A DNA stretch of 18,414 nt from an uncultured Thermomicrobia bacterium (GTDB lineage Bacteria > Chloroflexota > Chloroflexia > Thermomicrobiales > JALYUS01), in the NCBI GenBank assembly GCA_937968015.1, contig CALBSO010000081.1, forward strand, positions 1 to 18,414, read 5' to 3'. The position numbers and the translations under genes were made by a program. The notes beneath the pieces were generated by a model. The model saw only the letters and a list, made by a program, of their open reading frames with translations. It searched no databases and had not been told where the DNA came from. The stretch's first letter is position 1; every line of letters starts with the position of its first letter. Positions 13,077 through 18,414 of the stretch are shown one piece after another.

Positions 13077-16000
13077 TTACGTGAGTAAAGCGAGAAGTTC
13101 GCTGCCATACGTCTCGGCGGTCTTGTCTCCAATGCCCTTGACGCGGCGGAGCGCGGCCGATGATGTCGGGCGGGTGACGGCAAGCGCTTCGAGCGTTGCG
13201 TTGGGGAGAATGCAATAGGCGGGGAGCCCGGCCTCGCGCGCTTTGTCGGTGCGCCATGCCTTCAATTCGGCGAGCAGGCCCGGATCTGCCTCGTCCATGT
13301 CATCTGCATCGGGCATCTGGTGAGACCATTCCGGGAGGAGATCGGGCGTATCAATCGCTCGGCGGCCGTGCGGGGTGAGCGTGAGGACCGGGAAATCACC
13401 GACTGCCTCGCGCTCGATCAAGCCTTCCGCAATGAGTCGTTCGATCAGTTCTTCCAGGCTCTTGATCGTCAGGTGCTGGAGCGCGCCGAACTCGTCGCAA
13501 CGCTCTGGCCCAATCGGGCTGCTCGTCGCGCCAGTCAGCACACGCGCCACCTTCCGCCGCCCCATCGGGAAGGGCAACGCTTCAATCCCCATCAGAATGC
13601 GCAGCGCGTCCGGGCGGTCATCATCGGCACGAATCGGTACGGGGCGGCGGGCGCGGGAGGGCGCGACCGCCCGTTGCCGCTCCTCCGGCACGCAGACATC
13701 GCAGGCGGTGCCGCAGCGGGCCATCCGCTGGCCGAAATGGGCGGCGAGCGCGCGGTGGCGGCAGATCGCCCCCTTCGCGTAGGCAGCCATCGCCTCGATA
13801 CGCTGATCCTGTCGCAACTGGTAATCCGTGAGCAGTGTATCTAGCCGCTCGGAGACATTGGGGGAGACAGGGAGGAATTCGATCAGTGGGTCCCGCCCGG
13901 CGCCAGTGTAGCGGACGAGATCGGCATCCGCCCATGCGAGCAGGGACGATTCGAGGGCAGATGGCTCGATGTCGAGCATGCTCGCGAGGTCAATCAGGTT
14001 GAGATCGGCGGTCTGGTCGGGCCGCAAGCCGCTCGCGTGCGCGAACCGGCGAATCTCCGGGTCGCTGTCGCTCCGTAGCGTGACCGTCGCGCCGCGCGGC
14101 AGGTCGAAGTGGCGGCGGATCAAACCAACCCGTTCGAGCATGCTGACGCCGACGCGCACGAACGTCTCGTCGTCCCGATCGGCCATGCGCTGGAGCGTTT
14201 CGAGCGAGACGATTCCGTATCGCCCGGAGACCATCGTCCGCAGCGTGCGGTACAACCGTCGCAAGTCATCCTTGCCGATCGCCTCCTGCTTCAGCCAGGT
14301 ACTCAGTTGCGCCTTGTCGGCGGCGGCGTAGAGGAGGATGCAGCGCGCGGGCTGGCCGTCGCGACCGGCGCGGCCCGCCTCCTGGTAGTACGCCTCGACG
14401 CTCTGCGGCAGGTTGTAGTGAATGATCGCGCGCACGTCCGCCTTATCAATGCCCATGCCGAAGGCGACGGTCGCGACGAGGACGCGCGTCTCGCCGCGCA
14501 TGAACCGCTCCTGCACAGCGGCGCGGTCGGGCACTTGCGCGTGATAGTGCTCCGCCTTGACGCCGCCGCGCCGGAGCCGCCCGGCCAGTTCCTCGCAGGC
14601 GTCGCGGGCGCGGGCATAGACGATCACCGGCCCGGCGATCGCGCGGCAGAGCGCGACGACCGCCGCCAGTTTCTCCTCCCGGTTCCCGGCGCGATGCACC
14701 GAAAAATGGAGGTTCGGGCGGAAGACGGAGGCCGTCACCTGCGCCATCGGGCCGAGTCGTTCCTGAATTTCCGCCTGCGTCTCCACCGAGGCGGTCGCGG
14801 TGAGCGCGAGGACGGGCGGGCCGCCGAGGTCATCCAATGCGGCGCGGATGAAGAGGTAATCGGGCCGAAAACTGAGCCCCCACATACTGACGCAGTGCGC
14901 CTCGTCCACGACGAAGAGCGAAATCCCCGCGCGCTTCAGGGCGTGGAGGAAGGGGCGCTGCCGCAGCCGCTCGGGCGCGATGTAGACGAGTTTGTAGTCG
15001 CCCGCCGCGATGCCGCGCATCCGCTCGCGCACCTCGGTCATCGGCATGCTGCTGTTGATCGCCGTGGCGCGCGTCCGCAGCGCCTCCGGCAGGCCGTCAA
15101 TCTGGTCCTTCATCAGCGCGATCAGCGGGCTGACGACGAGCGTTGCCTGCGGCAGCAGCATCGCGGGGAGTTGGTAGGTGAGCGATTTGCCCGCGCCCGT
15201 CGGCATGATGGCGAGCGTGCTCTGCCCGGCGAGGACATTGCCGATCACCTGCACCTGATTGGGGCGGAAATCGCGCAGGCCGAATTCCTGGTTCAGGAGG
15301 GTGTAGGCGTCGGGGGGGAGGGAAACCTCACCCCCCGGCCCCCTCTCCATCGCAAGCGATGAGAGAGGGGGAGCGAGAGGGGATGCGTCGGTGTCCGCAT
15401 CCCTGTCGTCTTCTTTGTGGCCGAATTCGGCTTCGAGGGCGGTGCGCTCTTCGGCGTCGCGGCGGGAGATTTGGTCGTCGAGAGAGCGGACGGCGGCGTG
15501 GTCGTCCAGATCGCGGCAGGCGTCGCGCAGAAGACGCAGTTCCTCGACAGTCGGGCGGCGTTCGGCGTTGCGGACGAGCAGGGTCTCGATCTGACCGCGC
15601 GCGGCGGCGGCATCGCCGGTGGCGAGGGCGAGTTCGGCCAGTCGCCGTAGCGGCGCGGTGCTGTCGGGCGCGAGTTCGGCGACCCGCCCGTAGGCATCCG
15701 CTGCCTCTTCGAGTTTCCCGGCGGCGCGGCAGACATCGCCGTAGCGGAGCCAGGCGGAGACATCGAGTTCCGTCTCTTCATCCGGTTCGGGGCCGAGGGC
15801 GAGCAGCGCGGCGTGATCGCCTGCTGTTTTCAGCGCGTGCAGGCGGATCAGCCAGCGCGTCTGCGTCCGGGGCCGCGCAGCGTCTAATGCATCGAGCACG
15901 GTCAGCGCCTCGTCCGCTTGCCCAAGCGCGACAAGCGTCCGTGCTCGCACCTCGCGGAGCGTTACGCTCTCCGGCTGATCCTCCAACCACCGATCAACAT

Positions 16001-16121
16001 ATCCCAAAAGCACGACATGATGATCCCATCGGTCGAGGTAGGTGATGAGGCGCGTGCGACGGTCGCCCCGCAGGAGATCAAGGCTGGCGGTCGGCAGGTT
16101 GAGCAGGACAGAATCGGACAA
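13077..16121 (-). CDS. recQ: RecQ-family ATP-dependent DNA helicase with an N-terminal TPR domain
   Basis: 1014-residue 3'-5' DNA helicase. Residues about 20-230 are TPR-like helical repeats ('GKLEEAADAYGRVAELAPDS'). The helicase core carries Walker A MPTGAGKS (about 305), DEAH (about 403), 'LALTATAS', 'YYQEAGRAGRDG' (motif VI) and 'VATVAFGMGIDKADV'. A zinc-binding cluster with four cysteines (about 783-810; CRHRA and CGTACDVC), a winged-helix RQC-like part and a C-terminal HRDC domain follow. Usual bacterial RecQ is about 600-720 residues and lacks the TPR part. The aromatic-rich loop after DEAH reads SMWGLSFRPDY, against SQWGHDFRPEY in the classical enzyme. The frame is open to ATG 16262, but that part covers a non-coding-looking palindrome, so TTG 16121 (CAGG 9 nt upstream) is preferred; this start is uncertain. 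About residues 240-265 come from a hairpin element. Confidence 0.9.
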   Translation of the reverse strand: MSDSVLLNLPTASLDLLRGDRRTRLITYLDRWDHHVVLLGYVDRWLEDQPESVTLREVRARTLVALGQADEALTVLDALDAARPRTQTRWLIRLHALKTAGDHAALLALGPEPDEETELDVSAWLRYGDVCRAAGKLEEAADAYGRVAELAPDSTAPLRRLAELALATGDAAAARGQIETLLVRNAERRPTVEELRLLRDACRDLDDHAAVRSLDDQISRRDAEERTALEAEFGHKEDDRDADTDASPLAPPLSSLAMERGPGGEVSLPPDAYTLLNQEFGLRDFRPNQVQVIGNVLAGQSTLAIMPTGAGKSLTYQLPAMLLPQATLVVSPLIALMKDQIDGLPEALRTRATAINSSMPMTEVRERMRGIAAGDYKLVYIAPERLRQRPFLHALKRAGISLFVVDEAHCVSMWGLSFRPDYLFIRAALDDLGGPPVLALTATASVETQAEIQERLGPMAQVTASVFRPNLHFSVHRAGNREEKLAAVVALCRAIAGPVIVYARARDACEELAGRLRRGGVKAEHYHAQVPDRAAVQERFMRGETRVLVATVAFGMGIDKADVRAIIHYNLPQSVEAYYQEAGRAGRDGQPARCILLYAAADKAQLSTWLKQEAIGKDDLRRLYRTLRTMVSGRYGIVSLETLQRMADRDDETFVRVGVSMLERVGLIRRHFDLPRGATVTLRSDSDPEIRRFAHASGLRPDQTADLNLIDLASMLDIEPSALESSLLAWADADLVRYTGAGRDPLIEFLPVSPNVSERLDTLLTDYQLRQDQRIEAMAAYAKGAICRHRALAAHFGQRMARCGTACDVCVPEERQRAVAPSRARRPVPIRADDDRPDALRILMGIEALPFPMGRRKVARVLTGATSSPIGPERCDEFGALQHLTIKSLEELIERLIAEGLIEREAVGDFPVLTLTPHGRRAIDTPDLLPEWSHQMPDADDMDEADPGLLAELKAWRTDKAREAGLPAYCILPNATLEALAVTRPTSSAALRRVKGIGDKTAETYGSELLALLT
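15326..15403. repeat. GC-rich double-hairpin element translated inside recQ
   Basis: CCCCTCTCCATCGC (15340-15353) pairs with GCGATGAGAGAGGGG (15356-15370) with one bulge and a 2-nt loop. Next to it GGGATGCG (15380-15387) pairs perfectly with CGCATCCC (15396-15403). The flank CCTCACCCCCCGGCC is typical of such intergenic elements. On the minus strand it reads through in frame as low-complexity DASPLAPPLSSLAMERGPGG, precisely in the linker between the TPR and helicase domains. Confidence 0.75.
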
Positions 16122-16343
16122 CGGTGGAAACCTGATCTTTCGGTGTGGCTTGAAAAGCAGGAGAAAGCGATACAGCAGGGTAGTGGGGGCTGGTTTCCAG
16201 TCTGTCTTACTCAGGCTGGAAGCCTGCCACCACCGGGAATCATCACTGCGGTATTGTACCATTTTTCTCTTCCGAGGCGCCTCGCGGGAGCGACCGGCGA
16301 GTCTGGCCGGACGCGCGCCCGATCATTGATACGTTGCACGTTG
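16122..16343. other. Gap between recQ and the oxidoreductase remnant
   Basis: Apart from the 17-nt-arm palindrome at 16188-16228, this stretch holds no gene I can support. The recQ frame is open to 16262 on the minus strand, so part of it may be coding if ATG 16262 is used. A tandem heptamer pair, ACGTTGC twice, lies at 16331-16344. On the minus strand a TACAAT word at 16254-16259 could be a -10 box for recQ, but there is no good -35. Confidence 0.4.
16188..16228. repeat. Imperfect palindrome upstream of recQ
   Basis: GGCTGGTTTCCAGTCTG (16188-16204) and CAGGCTGGAAGCCTGCC (16212-16228) are inverted repeats matching at 14 of 17 positions around a 7-nt loop. Each arm is itself partly palindromic (CTGG-TTT-CCAG and CAGGCT-GGA-AGCCTG). 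This resembles dispersed intergenic palindromes. Its presence inside the open frame upstream of TTG 16121 is the main reason for not placing the recQ start at 16262. Confidence 0.65.
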
Positions 16344-16556
16344 CCCCACCACGAAGGGCTATACTGCATGACAGGCGACAGTGGCGCCTCGTTCAAGACC
16401 GGCCCGGCGATCGGCAAGTGCCTGGCGAAGTGGATCACCGGGGGGCACGCGAAGATCGTTGACCTGAGGCCGTTCCGCTCGACGCGATTTGCCGAGAGCA
16501 AGCCGTGGGAGGACGACCACTACGACGGCATCGCCCACGCGACGATCTCGCGTTGA
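16344..16556 (+). pseudogene. 3' remnant of a DAO-family FAD-dependent oxidoreductase
   Basis: The frame ending at TGA 16554-16556 encodes 'HHEGLYC' then MTGDSGASFKTGPAIGKCLA and, after a short stretch, VDLRPFRSTRFAE. These are the C-terminal FAD-binding and tail motifs of glycine/D-amino-acid-oxidase-like enzymes. The similarity begins before the only ATG (16368) and the rest of the enzyme (about 350 residues) is absent, so this is a truncated relic rather than a 62-residue gene. It is not a recent copy of the 3717-4898 gene: the shared C-terminal motifs differ (GHGFKLSPVFG against GASFKTGPAIG). It lies 37 nt before a dehalogenase-like gene, perhaps its old operon partner. Confidence 0.7.
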
Positions 16557-16593
16557 CCGACGCCTGCTCACACATCCGCCAGGAGATTGGACG

Positions 16594-17313
16594 ATGCTCG
16601 ATTTTGACCGCTTCACCCACCTCACCTTCGATTGTTACGGCACCCTGATTGACTGGGAGTCGGGCATCCTCGCCGCCCTCCGGCCCGTGCTGGATCGCCA
16701 TGGGATCGTGGTATCGAACGATGCAACCCTTGAGTTGTATGGTGAACTGGAATCGGCGGCGGAGCATGGGCCATACTGCCCCTATCGCGAACTACTCGCG
16801 ACGGTGATGGACGGCTTCGGGGAGCGGCTGGGGTTCGCGCCTTCCGCCGATGAGCGGGCGGCGCTGGCGTCGTCAGTCGGCGACTGGTCGCCCTTCCCGG
16901 ACACCGTCGAGGCGCTTCGGGCGCTGGCTCGCCGCTTTCGGTTGGTCATCCTTTCGAACATTGATGACGACCTCTTCGCGCTCTCGGCACGGCGTCTGGC
17001 GGTCGAGTTCGCCGCCGTCATCACGGCGCAGCAGGTAGGCTCCTACAAGCCCGACCCGCGCAACTTCCGCACCCTCCTCGCGCGGCTCGACGTACCACAG
17101 GAGCGCGTACTCCACGTCGCCCAGAGCCTCTTTCACGACATCGTGCCCGCGAACGCGCTCGGATTTACGACCGTCTGGGTCAACCGCCGCCATGACCGGC
17201 CGGGATCCGGCGCGACGCCCCCTGCGACGGCGCTCCCCGACTTGGAAGTACCCGATCTGCGAACACTGGCGCAATTGGCGGGCGGGGAACCGCCCCGCGC
17301 GGATCGGCGGTAG
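16594..17313 (+). CDS. Type II haloacid dehalogenase-like HAD hydrolase
   Basis: 239-residue soluble HAD-superfamily hydrolase. Motif I is LTFDCYGTLIDW with nucleophile D13, motif II ILSNIDDD (S121-N122), motif III YKPDPRNF (K152) and motif IV HVAQSLFHDIVPA (D182). The FDCYGTL and AQSLFHD words place it in the (S)-2-haloacid dehalogenase type II group, whose nucleophilic Asp displaces halide from C2, although many members act on phosphates or other substrates. I would not assign a substrate. ATG 16594 has AGGAG 8 nt upstream. It follows the oxidoreductase remnant directly and is convergent with the methyltransferase gene. The last 25 residues are proline/arginine-rich and not conserved. Confidence 0.9.
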   Translation: MLDFDRFTHLTFDCYGTLIDWESGILAALRPVLDRHGIVVSNDATLELYGELESAAEHGPYCPYRELLATVMDGFGERLGFAPSADERAALASSVGDWSPFPDTVEALRALARRFRLVILSNIDDDLFALSARRLAVEFAAVITAQQVGSYKPDPRNFRTLLARLDVPQERVLHVAQSLFHDIVPANALGFTTVWVNRRHDRPGSGATPPATALPDLEVPDLRTLAQLAGGEPPRADRR

Positions 17314-17368
17314 CGTGTATTAGCTCATCGCGGCCACGGATTTCCGTCCGAGACTTTTGCTCGTCTGC

Positions 17369-18172
17369 TCAGGTCGTTCGGCAGCGGTACAGCCCGACAT
17401 GCTTTGGATCGCGCCAGGTGCCGCCCATCGCGGCGAGGTGGCGGGCCGCTTCCGCCATCAGCCAGTCGTGGATGTCCGCGAGCAGGTCGGGATGCTCCGC
17501 CGTTTGTTGCACGGCCATCATCGTCATCACGTAGCGGACGATCGGTTTCGGTTCCGTGAAGATGAAGGCGTTGGAGAGGATTGTCTCATCAACGTGTGGG
17601 TAGATCGTTTGGAGAATTGCTCTCGCGTTCGCGGTATTGAACGGCTCGTTGGTGCGCGACACGTCCGGTAAGCCGAAATGGATGGCCAATGCATGTTCCA
17701 TCTCGGTAATATATGGCATGTCCATCGCGCCATTCGTCGTCGCGAAGACGGTGCCGCCGGGACCAACAACGCGGGCGAACTCTCGCAACGCGCCGGGGAT
17801 GTCCGGGACGTGATAGAGCATATGCCGCGCCGAGATGATGGCGAATCCGTCATCCGGGAAGGGGAGTGCGTTCGCCTCGCCCGTAAACCATTCGATCGCC
17901 AGCCTTGGCGACGCCTCGGTGGCTGCCGCGATCATGGCGGCGGATTGGTCCAGCCCGGCGAGCCGCCCCGTGTGGCCGTGCGCGCGCAGGTAGCGCGGGA
18001 ACGCACCGGGGCCGCAGCCGACATCGAGGAGCGATTCTTTCCCGGTCAGGCCGAGCGCCCGGACGCATGCCGCGTCGAGATCAATCTGCCGCTCGCTGTA
18101 GCGCGCGTGCGTCTCGACGCGAATGCGCAGCAAGTCCGTTGTCTGATACTGATGCTTCACGTCTCGGCTCAT
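17369..18172 (-). CDS. SAM-dependent class I methyltransferase
   Basis: 267-residue methyltransferase of the Methyltransf_11/25 type. Motif I is SLLDVGCGPGAFPRYL, then AGLDQSAAMIAAA, then 'GEANALPFPDDGFAIISARHMLYHVPD' in two pieces around the motif IV region, and 'ALREFARVVGPGGTVFATTNG'. The histidine-rich 'RHMLYHV' after motif IV is common in small-molecule methyltransferases. The substrate is unknown. ATG 18172 is chosen with AAAGGA 9 nt upstream; the frame continues to an ATG at 18199 whose GAGGA is only 2 nt away. It is unrelated in detail to the methyltransferase at 5037-5741. Transcribed divergently from the SDR gene at the right edge. Confidence 0.85.
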   Translation of the reverse strand: MSRDVKHQYQTTDLLRIRVETHARYSERQIDLDAACVRALGLTGKESLLDVGCGPGAFPRYLRAHGHTGRLAGLDQSAAMIAAATEASPRLAIEWFTGEANALPFPDDGFAIISARHMLYHVPDIPGALREFARVVGPGGTVFATTNGAMDMPYITEMEHALAIHFGLPDVSRTNEPFNTANARAILQTIYPHVDETILSNAFIFTEPKPIVRYVMTMMAVQQTAEHPDLLADIHDWLMAEAARHLAAMGGTWRDPKHVGLYRCRTT

Positions 18173-18333
18173 CACGCATGATCCTTTGCATATGTTCATT
18201 TCCTCTGCGTCCTCTGCGATTCGCCCCGGGTTCCGGTTTCGTCACGCGGCCCGTGTACACTGAGAGATGATGACGCGAGGTTGAGAACTGAGAGTCGAGA
18301 GCATAGATCGGTTGGATGAGGAGGGCAAGCAGG
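18173..18333. other. Divergent intergenic region with short tandem repeats
   Basis: TCCTCTGCG occurs twice in tandem at 18201-18218. A perfect 8-bp palindrome GTGTACAC lies at 18253-18260, containing the -10-like word TACACT (18256-18261) towards the SDR gene; no convincing -35 is seen. Three heptamer-spaced units GAGAACT, GAGAGTC and GAGAGCA occupy 18283-18303, showing the same 7-nt periodicity as the other repeat clusters, with a different sequence. Confidence 0.45.
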
Positions 18334-18414
18334 ATGGGCACGAAGAGGCGGGTGCTAATTACGGGGGGCAGCCGGGGAGTCGGGCGGGCGACGGCGCTCC
18401 GCCTCGCGCGGGAG
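18334..18414 (+). CDS. Short-chain dehydrogenase/reductase, N-terminus only (runs off the window)
   Basis: The first 27 codons, from ATG 18334, read RRVLITGGSRGVGRATALRL after a short lead. This has the T-G-x-x-x-G-x-G cofactor motif (TGGSRGVG) of NAD(P)-dependent short-chain dehydrogenases. GAGGAGGG lies 8 nt upstream and fixes the start. The Arg after TGGS suggests NADP(H) preference, which is tentative. The catalytic Tyr-x-x-x-Lys lies beyond the window, so the substrate cannot be guessed. Confidence 0.8.
   Translation, partial: MGTKRRVLITGGSRGVGRATALRLARE

Noticed and set aside
16122..16262. 47-residue extension of RecQ to ATG 16262
   Set aside because: The segment is mostly a dispersed palindrome (16188-16228) with no TPR or helicase similarity. 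This rejection is tentative, since GGAAGAG lies 4 nt before that ATG.

Overview
The window is high-GC bacterial DNA of ordinary chromosomal character, with no rRNA, tRNA, CRISPR array or complete insertion sequence. Several features fit a Chloroflexota/Thermomicrobia-like bacterium or a similar high-GC lineage: a SARP-type regulator with AAA and TPR domains, a TPR-RecQ fusion, mixed ATG/GTG/TTG starts with strong GGAGG sites, and many short dispersed palindromes at gene edges. This assignment is an inference from gene style, not from a marker gene.

Layout. Positions 130-3447 (-) encode a large AfsR/SARP-like transcriptional regulator. From 3717 to 8540 the minus strand carries a FAD-dependent DAO-family oxidoreductase, a class I methyltransferase, an enolase-superfamily sugar-acid dehydratase of the galactonate dehydratase type, an RraA-family protein and a VapBC toxin-antitoxin pair. 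From 8580 to 11259 (-) lies a tightly overlapping tsaC/sua5-purE-purK operon (tRNA t6A synthesis plus the two N5-CAIR steps of purine synthesis). glpK (glycerol kinase) follows on the plus strand (11444-13033), convergent with a 1014-residue TPR-RecQ helicase (13077-16121, -). Next come a decayed 3' fragment of a second DAO-family oxidoreductase (16344-16556, +), a type II haloacid-dehalogenase-like hydrolase (16594-17313, +), a second methyltransferase (17369-18172, -) and the start of an SDR oxidoreductase running off the right edge.

The most striking feature is not a gene. Short tandem heptanucleotide repeats (CTCAGTC/GACTGAG, GAGTAAC/GAGTAGC, GACTGCC) and GC-rich hairpin elements have inserted at or inside coding sequences. 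One nearly identical 46-nt element forms the N-terminal codons of both purE and glpK, read in two different frames. A 29-bp near-perfect hairpin of CTCAGTC heptamers is translated in frame inside glpK. Another heptamer cluster supplies the C-terminus and stop codon of the SARP regulator, and another the stop of the RraA gene. A different hairpin element is translated inside recQ, and a 115-bp MITE-like element abuts tsaC, which lacks any ATG/GTG/TTG covering its conserved N-terminus. The behaviour resembles Rickettsia palindromic elements (in-frame protein inserts) combined with cyanobacterial heptamer STRR repeats. It is the main candidate here for something undescribed.

The genes form two plausible working units: the tsaC-purE-purK operon, and a possible sugar-acid/hydroxy-acid catabolic set (dehydratase plus RraA-like lyase). 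The rest look like individually regulated accessory genes.
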